A DNA stretch of 64,000 nt from Synchiropus splendidus (Eukaryota > Chordata > Actinopteri > Syngnathiformes > Callionymidae). The notes beneath the pieces were generated by a model. It was not told the DNA's origin. It saw nothing but the letters and a program-made list of their open reading frames with translations, and did not search any database. Both the position numbers and the translations under genes were made by a program. Location: assembly GCF_027744825.2 (NCBI RefSeq), contig NC_071339.1:24367501-24431500 (forward strand). The letters run 5' to 3'. Positions 1-13,400 of the stretch are shown here, one piece after another (within the stretch, counting starts at the first letter, position 1; every line of letters begins with the position of its first letter).

Positions 1-1128
1 CAGACAGCTTAGATTTGATGTGCAAGTACTAGAAAGACCCTTTCTGCTATAGTGGGAGGTGAAAATTTCATGTTCTGAAGCCTCCCTGCAAAGTTATGGC
101 ACAATGCAGAAAACGCGTTTTCAGCCTGAGATAAGGTGGGTTCCATAACGCCAAACATAAAAATGTTGATAACTTTGGAAAAACACTTCAGACAGCTTAG
201 ATTTGATGTGCTACTACTAGAAAGACCCTTTCTGCTACAGTGGGAGGTGAAAATTTCATGTTCTGAAGCTTCCCTGCAAAGTTATGGCACAATGCAGGAA
301 ACGCGTTTTCAGCCTGAGATAAGGTTGATTCCGGAACGCCAAACATAAGAATGTTGATAACTTTGGAAAAACACTTCAGACAGATTAGATTTGATGTGCA
401 ACTACTAGAAAGACCCTTTCTGCTATAGTGGGATGTTAAAATTTCATGTTCTGAAGCTTCCCTGCAAAGTCATGGCAAAATATGTAAAACGCGTTTTCAG
501 GCTGAGATAAGGTGGGTTCCGGAACGCCAAACATAAAAATGTTGATAACTTTGGAAATACACTTCAGACAGCTTAGATTTGAATTGCAACTACTAGAAAT
601 ACCCTTTCTGCTATAGTGGGAGGAGAAAATTTCATGATCTGAAGTCTCCCTGCAAAGTTATGGCACAATGCAGAAAACGAGTTTTCAGCCTGAGATAAGG
701 TGGGTTCCAGAACGCCAAACATAAAAATGTTGATAACTTTGGAAAAACACTTCAGACAGCTTAGATTTGATGTGCTACTAATAGAAAGACCCTTTCTGCT
801 ACAGTGGGAGGTGAAAATTTCATGTTCTGAAGCTTCCCTGCAAAGTTATGCCACAATGCAGGAAACGCGTTTTCAGCCTGAGATAAGGTTGATTCCGGAA
901 CGCCAAACATAAGAATGTTGATAACTTTGGAAAAACACTTCAGACAGATTAGATTTGATGTGCAACTACTAGAAAGACCCTTTCTGCTATAGTGGGATGT
1001 TAAAATTTCATGTTCTGAAGCTTCCCTGCAAAGTCATGGCAAAATATGTAAAACGCGTTTTCAGCCTGAGATGAGGTTGATTTCAGAACGCCAAACATAA
1101 AAATGTTGAGAACTTTGGAAAAACACTT
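1..1128 (+). repeat. Two copies of a three-unit pattern (564 bp)
   Basis: Units two and three of 1-564 recur at 565-1128. The second unit has GTGCTACTA in place of GTGCAACTA, CTACAGTGGG in place of CTATAGTGGG, and GCAGGAAACGCG. The third has CAGACAGATTAG, GGGATGTTAAAA and GGCAAAATATGTAAAACG. The first units of the two copies differ (position 600 onward has AGGAGAAAA and GAAGTCTCC), so the exchange is a mosaic. A third copy lies at about 10525-11062, offset 10524 bases. That is 56 units minus four bases, and the four missing bases are explained by indels near 1218, 3309 and 8424. Confidence 0.85.
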
Positions 1129-4100
1129 CAGACAGCTAAGATTTGATGTGCAACTACTAGAAATACCCTTTCTGCTATATTGGGAGGTGAAAATTTCATG
1201 TTCTGAAGCTTCCCTGCAGTTATGGGACAATGCAGAAAATGATTTTTCATCCTGAGATAAGGTCGATTCCGGAACGCCAAACATAAAAATGTTGATAACT
1301 TTCGAAAAACACTTCAGACAGCTTAGATTTGATGTGCAACTACTAGAAAGACCCTTTCTGATATAGTGGGAGGTGAAAAATTCATTTTCTGAAGCTTCCC
1401 TGCAAAGTTATGGCACAATGCAGAAAATGGGTTTTCAGCCTGAGATATGGTTGATTCCGGAACGCCAAACATAAAAATGTTGATAACTTTTGAAAAACAC
1501 TTCAGACAGCTTAGATTTGATGTGCAACAACTAGAAAGACCCTTTCTGCTATAGTGGGAGGTTAAAATTTCATGCTCGGAAGCTTCCATGCAAAGTTATG
1601 GCACGATCCAGAAAACGCGTTTTCAGCCTGAGATAAGGTGGGCTCCAGAACGCCAAACATAAAAATGTTGATAACTTTGGAAAAACACTTCAGACAGCTT
1701 AGATTTGATGTGCAACTACTAGAAATACCCTTTCTGCTCTAGTGGGAGGTGAAAATTTCATGTTCTTAAGCTTCCCTGCAAAGTTATGGCACAATGCAGA
1801 AAATGCGTTTTCGGCCTGAGATGAGGTCGATTCAGGAACCCCAAACATAAAAATGTTGAAAACTTTCGAAAAACACTTCAGACAGCTTAGATCTGATGTG
1901 CAACTACGAGAAAGACCCTTTCTGCTATAGTGGGAGGTTAAAATTTCATGTTCTGAAGCTTCCCTGCAAAGTTATGGCACAATGCGTAAAACGTGTTTTC
2001 AGCCTGAGATGAGGTTGATTTCAGAACGCCAAGCATAAAAATGTTGATAACTTTGGAAAAACACTTCAGACAGCTAAGATTTGATGTGCAACTACTAGAA
2101 AGACCCATTCTGCTATAGTGGGAGGTTAAAATTTCATGTTCTGAAGCTTCCCTGCAAAGTTATGGCACAATGCAGAAAACGCGTTTTCAGCCTGGGATAA
2201 GGTCGATTCCGGAACGCCAAACATAAAAATGTTGATAACTTTGGAAAAACACTTCAAACAGCTTAGATTTGATGTGCAACTACTAGAAATACCCTTTCTG
2301 CTATATTGGGAGGTCAAAATTTCATGTTCTGAAGCTTCCCTGCAAAGTTATGGGCTAATGCAGAAAACGATTTTTCATCCTGAGATAAGGTCGATTCCGG
2401 AACGCCAAACATAAAAATGTTGATAACTTTCGAAAAACACTTCAGACAGCTTAGATTTGATGTGCAACTACTAGAAATACCCTTTCTGCTCTAGTGGGAC
2501 GTGAAAATTTCATGTTCTAAAGCTTCCCTGCAAAGTTATGGCACAATGCAGAAAACGCGTTTTCAGCCTGAAAAAAGGTCGATTCCGGAACGCCAAACAT
2601 AAGAATGTTGATAACTTTGGAAAAACACTTCAAACAGCTTAGATTTGATGTGCAACTACTAGAAAGACCCTTTCTGCTATAGTGGGACGTGAAAATTTCA
2701 TGTTCTGACGCTTCCCTGCAAAGTTATGGCACAATGCAGTAAACGCGTTTTCAGCCTGAGATGAGGTCGATTCCGGAACGCCAAACATAAAAATGTTGAT
2801 AACTCACGAAAAACTCTACAGACAGCTTAGATTTGATGTGCAACTACTAGAAATACCCTTTCTGCTGAAGTGGGAGGTGAAAATTTCATGTTCTAAAGCT
2901 TCCCTGCAAAGTTATGGCACAATGCAGAAAACACGTTTTCAGTCTGAGATAAGGTTGATTCCGGAACGCCAAACATAAGAATGTTGATAACTTTGGAAAA
3001 ACACTTCAGCCAGGTTAGAATTGATGTGCAACTACTAGAAGGACCCTTTCTGCAATAGTGGCAGGTTAAAATTTCATGTTCTGAAACTTCCCTCCAAAGT
3101 TATGGCACAATGCAGAAAACGCGTTTTCAGCCTGAGATAAGGTCGATTCCGAAACGCCATACGTAAAAATGTTGTTAACTTTGGAAAAACACTTCAGACA
3201 GCTTAGATTTGATGTGCAACTACTAGAAATACCCTTTCTGCTGAAGTGGGAGGTGAAAATTTCATGTTCTAAAGCTTCCCTGCAAAGTTATGGCACAATG
3301 CAGAAAACAGTTTTCGGCCTGAGATAAGGTCGATTCAGGAACACCAAACATAAGAATGTTGAAAACCTTCGAAAAACACTTGAGACAGCTTAGATTTGAT
3401 GTGCAACTACGAGAAAGACCCTTTCTGCTATAGTGGGAGGGGAAAATATCATGTTCTGAAGCTTCCCTGCAAAGTTATGGCACAATGCGTAAAACGCGCT
3501 TTCAGCCTGAGATGAGGTTGATTTCAGAACACCAAACATAAAAATGTTGAAAACTTTCGAAAAACACTTCAGACAGCTTAGATCTGATGTGCAACTACGA
3601 GAAAGACCCTTTCTGCTATAGTGGGAGGTTAAAATTTCATGTTCTGAAGCTTCCCTGCAAAGTTATGGGCAAATGCAGAAATCGATTTTTCATCCTGAGA
3701 TAAGGTCGATTCCGGAACGCCAAACATATAAATGTTTATAACTTTGGAAAAACACTTCAAACAGCTTAGATTTGATGTGCAACTACTAGAAAGACCCTTT
3801 CTGCTATATTGGGAGGTCAAAATTTCATGTTCTGAAGCTTCCCTGCAAAGTTATGGGCAAATGCAGAAATCGATTTTTCATCCTGAGATAAGGTCGATTC
3901 CGGAACGCCAAACATAAAAATGTTGATGACTCTCGAAAAACACTTCAGACAGCTTAGATTTGATGTGCAACTACTAGAAATACCCATTCTGCTCTAGTGG
4001 GATGTGAAAATTTCATGTTCTAAAGCTTCCCTGCAAAGTCATGGCACAATGCAGAAAACGCGTTTTCAGGCTGAGAAAAGGTCGATTCCGGAACGCCAAA

Positions 4101-4939
4101 CGTAAAAATGTTGATAACTTTGGAAAAACACTTCAGACAGCTTAGATTTGATGTGCAACTACTAGAAAGACCCTTTCTGCTATAGTGGGATATGAAAATT
4201 TCATGTTCTGAAGCTTCCCTGCAAAGTTATGGCAGAATACGTTAATCGTGTTTTCAGCCTGAGATAAGGTCGATTCCGGAACGGCAAACATAAAAGTGTT
4301 GATAACTTTGGAAAAACACTTCAGACAGCTTCGATTTGATGTGCACCTACTAGAAAGACCCTTTCTGCTATAGTGGGAGGTGAAATTTTCATGTTCTGAA
4401 ACTTCCCTGCAAAGTTAAGGCACAATGCAGAAAACTCGTGTTCAGCCTCACTTAAGGTCAATTCCGGAACGCGAAACATAAAAATGTTAATAACTTCGGA
4501 AAAACACTTCAGACAGCTTAGATTTGATGTGCAACTACTAGAAAGACCCTTTTTGCTATAGTGGGAGGTGAAAATTTCATGTTCTGAAGCTTCCCTGCAA
4601 AGTTAAGGCACAATGCAGAAAACGCGTTTTCAGCCTGAGATAAGGTCGATTCCTGAACGCCAAACATAAAAATGTTGATAACTTTGGAAAAACACTTCAA
4701 ACAGCTTAGATTTGATGTGCAACTACTAGAAAGACCCTTTCTGCTATATTGGGAGGTCAAAATTTCATGTTCTGAAGCTTCCCTGCAAAGTTATGGGCTA
4801 TTGCAGATAACGATTTTTCATCCTGAGATAAGGTCGATTCCGGAACGCCAAACATAAAAATGTTGATAACTTTCGAAAAACACTTCAGACAGCTTAGATT
4901 TGCTGTGCAACTACTAGAAAGACCCTTTCTGCTATAGTG
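1129..4939 (+). repeat. Mixed monomers with local single-unit homogenisation
   Basis: About 20 units of several variants, with no long HOR that I could follow by eye. The unit from 1129 lacks two bases (CTGCAGTTATG near 1218) and the one near 3309 lacks one (AAAACAGTTTT). A BglII-type variant AGATCTGATG appears near 1890 and 3579. Adjacent units at 3632-3917 share the private string GGGCAAATGCAGAAATCG exactly 188 bases apart. Other parts of these two units differ, as expected of a short conversion tract or a duplication followed by exchange. Confidence 0.8.
3008..3195 (+). repeat. Divergent monomer type N, first copy
   Basis: The unit begins CAGCCAGGTTAGAATTGATG and carries AGAAGGACCC, CTGCAATAGTGGCAGG and GAAACTTCCCTCC, all unlike the consensus. 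The same set of changes recurs at 40900, 41276, 45412, 48795, 52930 and 63453, so it is a stable lineage. This copy continues into a normal TTTTCAGCCTGAGAT end, whereas the other six carry CAGCTTGAGACTGGGTGGG there. It may therefore be an older form or a recombinant. Confidence 0.85.
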
Positions 4940-7900
4940 GGAAATGAACATTTCATGATCTGAAGGTTCCCTGCAAAGCTATGGCACAATGCAGAAAACG
5001 CGTTTTCAGCCTGAGATAAGGTCGATTCAGGAACACCAAACATAAAAATGTTGAAAACTTTCGAAAAACACTTCAGACAGCTTAGATTTGATGTGCAACT
5101 ACGAGAAAGACCCTTTCTGCTATAGTGGGAGGTTAAAATTTCATGTTCTGAAGCTTCCCTGCAAAGTTATGGCACAAGGCGTAAAACGTGTTTTCAGCCT
5201 GAGAAGAGGTTGATTTCAGAACGCCAAGCATAAAAATGTTGATAACTTTGGAAAAGCACTTCAGACAGCTAAGATTTGATGTGCAACTACTAGAAAGACC
5301 CATTCTGCTATAGTGGGAGGTTAAAATTTCATGTTCTGAAGCTTCCCTGCAAAGTTATGGCACAATGCAGAAAACGCGTTTTCAGCGTGAGATAAGTTCG
5401 ATTCCGGAACGCCAAACATAAAAATGTTGATAACTTTGGAAAAACACTTCAAACAGCTTAGATTTGATGTGCAACTACTAGAAAGACCCTTTCTGCTATA
5501 TTGGGAGGTCAAAATTTCATGTTCTGAAGCTTCCCTGCAAAGTTATGGCACAATGCAGAAAACGCGTTTTCAGCCTGAGAAAAGGTCGATTCCGGAACGC
5601 CAAACATAAGAATCTTGATAACTTTGGAAAAACACTTCAAACAGCTTAGATTTGATGTGCAACTACTAGAAAGACCCTTTCTGCTCTCGTCGGAGGTGAA
5701 AATTTCATGTTCTGAAGCTTCCCTGCAAAGTTATGGCACAATGCAGAAAACGCGTTTTCAGCCTGAGATAAGGTCGATTCCGGAACGCCAAACATAAAAA
5801 TGTTGATAAGTCAGGAAAAACTCTACAGACAGCTTAGATTTGATGTGAAACTACTAGAAATACCCTTTCTGCTGAAGTGGGAGGTGAAAATTTCATGTTC
5901 TAAAGCTTCCCTGCAAAGTTATGGCACAATGCAGAAAACGCGTTTTCGGCCTGAGATAAGGTCGATTCAGGAACACCAAACATAAAAATGTTGAAAACTT
6001 TCGAAAAACACTTGAGACAGCTTAGATTTGATGTGCAACTACCAGAAAGACCCTTTCTGCTATAGTGGGAGGTGAAAATATCATGTTCTGAAGCTTCCCT
6101 GCAAAGTCATGGCACAATGCGTAAAACGCGTTTCCAGCCTGAGATGAGGTTGATTTCAGAATGCCAAACATAAAAATGTTGATAACTTTCGAAAAACACT
6201 TCAGACAGCTTAGATTTGTTGTGCAACTACTAGAAATACCCTTTCTGCTCTAGTGCGAGGTGAAAATTTCATGTTCTACAGCTTCCCTGCAAACTTATGG
6301 CACAATGCAGAAAACGCGTTTTCTGCCTGTGATAAGGTCGATTCCGGAAAGCCAAACATAAAAATGTTGATAACTCAGGAAAAACTCTACAGACAGCTTA
6401 GATTTGATGTGCAACTACGAGAAAGACCCTTTCTGCTATAGTGGGAGGTTAAAATTTCATGTTCGGAAGCTTCCATGCAAAGTTATGGCACAATGCAGAA
6501 AACGCGTTTTCATCCTGAGATAAGGTCGATTCCGGAACGCCAAATATAAAAATGTTGATAACTTTCGAAAAACTCTTCAGACAGCTTAGATTTGATGTGC
6601 AACTACTAGAAATACCCTTTCTGCTATCGTGGGACGTGAAAATTTCATGTTCTAAAGCTTCCCTGCAAAGTTATGGCACAATGCAGAAAACGCGTTTTCA
6701 GCCTGAGAAAAGGTCGATTCCGGAAGGCCAAACATAAGAATCTTGATAACTTTGGAAAAACATTTCAAACAGCTTAGATTTGATGTGCAACTACTAGAAA
6801 GACCCTTTCTGCTCTCGTGGGAGGTGAAAATTTCATGTTCTGAAGCTTCCCTGCAAAGTTACGGCACAATGCAGAAAACACGTTTTCAGCCTGAGATAAG
6901 GTCGATTCCGGAACGCAAAACATAAAAATGTTGATAACTTTGGAAAAACACTTCAAACAGCTTAGAGTTGATGTGCAACTACTAGAAAGACCCTTTCTGC
7001 TATATTGGGAAGTCAAAATTTCATGTTCTGAAGCTTCCCTGCAAAGTTATGGGCTAATGCAGAAAACGATTTTTCATCCTGAGATAAGGTCGATTCCGGA
7101 ACGCAAAACATAAAAATGTTGATAACTCAGGAAAAACACTTCAAACAGCTTAGATTTGATGTGCAACTACTAGAAAGACCCTTTCTGCTATAGTGGGATG
7201 TGAAAATTTCATGTTCTGAAGCTTCCCTGCAAAGTTATATCACAATGCGGAAAACGCGTTTTCTGCCTGAGATAAGGTCGATTCCGGAACGCCAAACATA
7301 AAAATGTTGATAACTTTGGAAATACACTTCAGACAGCTTAGATTTGATGTGCAACTACTAGAAAGATCCTTTCTGCTATAGTGGGAGGTGAAAAGTTCAT
7401 GTTCTGAGGCTTTCCTGCAAAGTTATGGCAAATTGCGTAAAACGCGTTTTCAGCCTGAGATAAGGTTGTTTCTGGAACGCCAAACATAAAAATGGTGATA
7501 ACTTTGGAAAAACACTTCAAAAAGCTTAGATTTGATGTGCAACTACTAGAAAGACCCTTTCTGATATAGTGGGAGGTGATAAATTCATGTTCTGAAGTTT
7601 CCCTGCAAAGTTATGGCACAATGCAGAAAACACTGTTTCAGTCTGAGATAAGGTTGATTCCGGAACGCCAAATATAAAAATGTTGACAACTTTCGAAAAA
7701 CACTTCAGATAGCTTAGATTTGATGTGCAACTACTAGAAAGACCCTTTCTGCTCTCGTGGGACGTGAAAATTTCATGTTCTAAAGCTTCCCTGCAAAGTT
7801 ATGGCACAATGCAGAAAACGCGTTTTCAGCCTGAGAAAAGGTTGATTCCGGAACGCCAAACATAAGAATCTTGATAACTTTGGAAAAACACTTCAAACAG

Positions 7901-8330
7901 CTTAGATTTGATGTGCAACTACTAGAAAGACCCTTTCTGCTCTCGTGGGAGGTGAAAATTTCATGTTCTGAAGCTTCCCTGCAAAGTTATGGCACAATGC
8001 AGAAAACGCGTTTTCAGCCTGAGATAAGGTCGATTCCGGAACGCCAAACATAAAAATGTTGATAACTCACGAAAAACTCTACAGACAGCTTAAATTTGAT
8101 GTGCAACTACTAGAAATACCCTTTCTGCTGAAGTGGGAGGTGAAAATTTCATGTTCTGAAGCTTCCCTGCAAAGTTATGGCACAATGCAGAAAACGCGTT
8201 TTCGGCCTCAGATAAGGTCGATTCAGGAACACCAAACATAAAAATGTTGAAAACTTTCGAAAAACACTTCAGACAGCAAAGATTTGATGTGCAACTACTA
8301 GAAAGACCCTTTCTGCTATATTGGGAGGTC
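4940..8330 (+). repeat. Long HOR block, copy A (partner near 56.2-60.6 kb)
   Basis: The order of variants is matched far downstream. Positions 4940-5610 correspond to 56179-56848 (offset 51239), 5615-6440 to 57794-58620 (offset 52179), 6441-7000 to about 58808-59150 (offset 52367), the rare CACTGTTTCAG at 7631 to 59621 (offset 51990), and CAGATAGC at 7706 to 60072. Between anchors the offsets change by whole units (5, 1, -2 and 2 units) apart from single-base indels, so copies gained or lost monomers without losing order. Shared rare markers include GGGAAATGAACATTTC, CTCTCGTCGGAGG, ACTACCAGAAAG and CTACAGCTTCCCTGCAAAC. Confidence 0.85.
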
Positions 8331-11300
8331 AAAATTTCATGTTCTGAAGCTTCCCTGCAAAGTTATGGGCTAATGCAGAAAACGATTTTTCATCCTGAGA
8401 TAAGGTCGATTCCGGAACGCCAACAAAAAAATGTTGATAACTTTCGAAAAACACTTCAGACAGCTTAGATTTGATGTGCAACTACTAGAAAGACCCTTTC
8501 TGCTATAGTGGGAAATGAACATTTCATGATCTGAAGGTTCCCTGCAAAGTTATGGCACAATGCAGAAAACGCGTTTTCGGCCTGAGATAAGGTCGATTCA
8601 GGAACACCAAACATAAAAATGTTGAAAACTTTCGAAAAATACTTGAGACAGCTTAGATTTGATGTGCAACTACTAGAAATACCCTTTCTGCTCTAGTGGG
8701 AGGTGAAAATTTCATGTTCTGAAGCTTCCCTGCAAAGTTATGGCACAATGCAGAAAACGCGTTTTCAGCCTGAGATAAGGTGGGTTCCAGAACGCCAAAC
8801 ATAAAAATGTTGATAACTTTGGAAAAACACTTCAGACAGCTTAGATTTGATGTGCAACTATGAGAAAGACCCTTTCTGCTATAGTGGGATATGAAAATTT
8901 CTTGTTCTGAAGCTTCCCTGCAAAGTTTTGGCACAATGCAGAAAATTCGTGTTCAGCCTCACATAAGGTGAATTCCGGAACGCGAAACATAAAAATGTTA
9001 ATAACTTCGGAAAAACACTTCAGACAGCTTAGATTTGATGTGCAACTACTAGAAAGACCCTTTCTGCTATAGTGGGATGTTAAAATGTCATGTTCTGAAG
9101 CTTCCCTGCAAAGTTATGGCAAAATATGTAAAACGCGTTTTCAGGCTGAGATAAGATGGGTTCCAGAACGCCAAACATAAAAATGTTGAAAACTTTGGAA
9201 AAACACTACAGACAGCTTAGATTTGATGTGCAACTACTAGAAAGACCCTTTCTGCTAAAGTGGGACGTGAAAATTTCATGTTCTGAAGCTTCCCTGCAAA
9301 GTTATGGCACAATGCAGAAAACGCGTTTTCAGCCTGGGATAAGGTGTGTTCCAGAACGCCAAACATAAAAATATTGATAACTTTGGAAAAACACTTCAGA
9401 CAGCTTAGATTTGATGTGCAACTACTAGAAAGACCCTTTCTGCTATAGTGGGATATGAAAATTTCATGTTCTGAAGCTTCCCTGCAAAGTTATGGCAGAA
9501 TGCGTATATCGTGTTTTCAGCCTGAGATAAGGTCGATTCCGGAACGGCAAACATAAAAGTGTTGATAACTTTGGAAAAACACTTCAGACAGCTTCGAATT
9601 TATGTGCACCTTCTAGAAAGACCATTTCTGCTATAGTGGGAGGTGAAATTTTCATGTTCTGAAGCTTCCCTGCAAAGTTATGGCACAATGCAGAACACTC
9701 GTGTTCAGCCTCACTTAAGGTCAATTCCGGAACGCGAAACATAAAAATGTAAATAACTTCGGAAAAACACTTCACACAGCTTAGATTTGATGTGCAACTA
9801 CTAGAAAGACCCTTTCTGCTATAGTGGGATGTGGAAATTTCATGTTCTGAAGCTTCCCTTCAAAGTTAAGGCACAATGCAGAAAACATGTTTTCAGCCTG
9901 AGATATGGTTGATTCCGGAACGCCAAACATCAAAATGTTGATAACTTTGGAAAAACACTTCAGACAGCTTAGATTTGATGTGCAACTACTAGAAAGACCC
10001 TTTTTGCTATAGTGGGAGGTGAAAATTTCATGTTCTGAAGCTTTCCTGCAAAGTTATGGCACAATGCGTAAAATGCGTTTTCAGCCTGAGATAAGGTTGA
10101 TTCCGCAACGCCAAACATCAAAATGTTGATAACTTTGGAAAAACACTTCAGACAGCTTAGATTTGATGTGCAACTACTAGAAAGACCCTTTTTGCTATAG
10201 TGGGAGGTGAAAATTTCATGTTCTGAAGCTTTCCTGCAAAGTTATGGCACAATGCGTAAAATGCGTTTTCAGCCTGAGATAAGGTTGATTCCGCAACGCC
10301 AAACATAAAAATGTTGATAACTTTGGACAAACACTTCAGACAGCTTAGATTTGATGTGCAACTACGAGAAAGACCCTTTCTGCTATAGTGGGAAATGAAC
10401 ATTTTATGATCTGAAGGTTCCCTGCAAAGTTATGGCACAATGCAGAAAACGCGTTTTCAGCCTGAGATAAGGTCGATTCAGGAACACCAAACATAAAAAT
10501 GTTGAAAACTTTCGAAAAACACTTCAGACAGCTTAGATTTGATGTGCAACTACGAGAAAGACCCTTTCTGCTATAGTGGGAGGTGAAAATTTCATGTTCT
10601 GAAGCCTCCCTGCAAAGTTATGGCACAATGCAGAAAACGCGTTTTCATCCTGAGATAAGGTGGGTTCCATAACGCCAAACATAAAAATGTTGATAACTTT
10701 GGAAAAACACTTCAGACAGCTTAGATTTGATGTGCTACTACTAGAAAGACCCTTTCTGCTACAGTGGGAGGTGAAAATTTCATGTTCTGAAGCTTCCCTG
10801 CAAAGTTATGCCACAATGCAGGAAACGCGTTTTCAGCCTGAGATAAGGTTGATTCCGGAACGCCAAACATAAGAATGTTGATAACTTTGGAAAAACACTT
10901 CAGACAGATTAGATTTGATGTGCAACTACTAGAAAGACCCTTTCTGCTATAGTGGGATGTTAAAATTTCATGTTCTGAAGCTTCCCTGCAAAGTCATGGC
11001 AAAATATGTAAAACGCGTTTTCAGGCTGAGATAAGGTGGGTTCCGGAACGCCAAACATAAAAATGTTGATAACTTTGGAAAAACACTTCAGACAGCTGAG
11101 ATTTGATGTGCAACTACTAGAAAGACCCTTTCTGCTATAGTGGGAGGTGAAAATTTCATGTTCTGAGGCTTTCCTGCAAAGTTATGGCAAATTGCGTAAA
11201 ACGCGTTTTCAGCCTGAGATAAGGTTGTTTCAGGAACGCCAAACATAAAAATGGTGATAACTTTGGAAAAACACTTCAAACAGCTTAGATTTGACGGGCA

Positions 11301-13400
11301 ACTACTAGAAAGACCCTTTCTGCTCTAGTGGGAGGTGAAAATTTCATGTTGTAAAGCTTCCCTGCAATCTCATGGCACAATGCAGAAAACGTGTTTTCTG
11401 CCTGAGATAAGGTCGATTCCGGAAAGCCAAACATAAAAATGTTGATAACTCAGGAAAAACTCTGCAGACAGCTTAGATTTGATGTGCAACTACTAGAAAG
11501 ACCCTTTCTGCTATAGTGGGATGTGAAAATTTCATGTTCTGAAGCTTCCCTACAAAGTTATATCACAATGCAGAAAACGGGTTTTCTGCCTGAGATAAGG
11601 TCGATTCCGGAACGCCAAACATAAAAATGTTGATAACTTTGGAAATACACTTCAGACAGCTTAGATTTGATGTGCAACTACTAGAAAGACCCTTTCTGCT
11701 ATAGTGGGAGGTGAAAAGTTCATGTTCTGAGGCTTTCCTGCAAAGTTATGGCAAATTGCGTAAAACGCGTTTTCAGCCTGAGATAAGGTTGTTTCTGGAA
11801 CACCAAACATAAAAATGGTGTTAACTTTGGAAAAACACTTCAGACGGCTTAGATTTGATGTGCATCTACTAGAAAGACCGTTTCTACTATAGTGGGAGGA
11901 GAAAATTTCATGTTCTGAAGCTTCCCTGCAAAGTTATGGCACAATGCAGAAAACGCGTTTTCGGCCAGAGATAAGGTCGATTCAGGAACACCAAACATAA
12001 AAATGTTGAAAACTATCGAAAAACACTTCAGACAGCTTGGATTTGATGTGCAACTACGAGAAAGACCCTTTCTGCTATAGTGGGAGGTGAAAATATCATG
12101 TTCTGAAGCTTCCCTGCAAAGTTATGGCACAATGCGTAAAACGCGTTTTCAGCCTGAGATAAGGTTGTTTCTGGAACGCCAAACATAAAAATGGTGTTAA
12201 CTTTGGAAAAACACTTCAAACAGCTTAGATTTGATGTACATCTACGAGAAAGACCCTTTCTGCTATAGTGGGAGGTGAAAATTTCATGTTCTGAAGCTTC
12301 CCTGCAAAGGTATGGCACAATGCACAAAACGCGTTTTCAGCCTGAGATAAGGTGGGTTCCAGAACGCCAAACATAAAAATGTTGATAACTATGGAAAAAC
12401 ACTTCAGACAGCTTAGATTTGATGTGCAACTACTAGAAAGACCCTATCTGCTATAGTGGGAGGTGAAAATTTCATGTTCTGAAGCTTCCCTGCAAAGTTA
12501 TGGCACAATGCAGAAAACACGGTTTCAGTCTGAGATAAGGTTGATTCCGTAACGCCAAACATAAGAATGTTGATAACTTAGGAAAAACACTTCAGACAAC
12601 TTAGATTTGATGTGCAACTACGAGAAATACCCTTTCTGCTATAGTTTGAGGAGAAAATTTCATGTTCTGAAGTCTCCCTGCAAAGTTACGGCACAATGCA
12701 GAAAACGTGTTTTCAGCCTGAGATTAGGTGGGTTCCAGAACGCCAAACATAAAAATGTTGATAACTTTGGAAAAACACTTCAGACAGCTTAGATTTGATG
12801 TGCAACTACTAGAAAGACCCTTTCTGCTATAGTGGGAGGTAAAAATTTCATGTTCTGAAGCTTTCCTGCAAAGTTATGGCTAATTGCGTAAAACGCGTTT
12901 TCAGCCTGAGATAAGGTTGTTTCTGGAACGCCAAACATAAAAATGGTGTTAACTTTGGAAAAACACTTCAAACAGCTTAGATTTGATGTGCAACTACTAG
13001 AAAGACCCTTTCTGCTATAGTGGGAGGTGAAAATTTCATGTTCTGAAGCTTCCCTGCAAAGTTATGGCAAAATATGTAAAGCGCGTTTTCAGGCTGAGAT
13101 AAGGTCGATTCCGAAACGCCAAACATAAAAATGTTGATAACTTTGGAAAAACACTTTCGACAGCTTAGATTTGATGTGCAACTACTAGAAAGACCCTTTC
13201 TGCTATAGTGGGAGGTTAAAATTTCATGTTCTGAAGCTTCCCTGAAAAGTTATGGCACTATGCGTAAAACGCGTTTTCAGCCTGAGATGAGGTTGATTTC
13301 AGAACGCCAAACATAAAAATGTTGAGAACTTTGGAAAAACACTTCAGACAGCGAAGATTTGATGTGCAACTACTAGAAAGACGCATTCTGCTTTAGTGGG
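8331..13400 (+). repeat. Mixed monomers, including a duplicated unit and a copy of the first-kilobase HOR
   Basis: About 27 units. A unit near 8424 reads CGCCAACAAAAAAATG (one base short). Units starting near 9959 and 10147 are almost identical neighbours: both have TTTTTGCTATAG, GTAAAATGCG and the rare ATTCCGCAACG, differing at CATCAAAATG versus CATAAAAATG. Positions 10525-11062 repeat the pattern of 1-540. Positions about 11500-11840 repeat the pair at 7190-7520 (TTATATCACAATG followed by GAAAAGTTCATG, GCAAATTGCG and AAATGGTG). No sequence foreign to the monomer is present. Confidence 0.8.
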
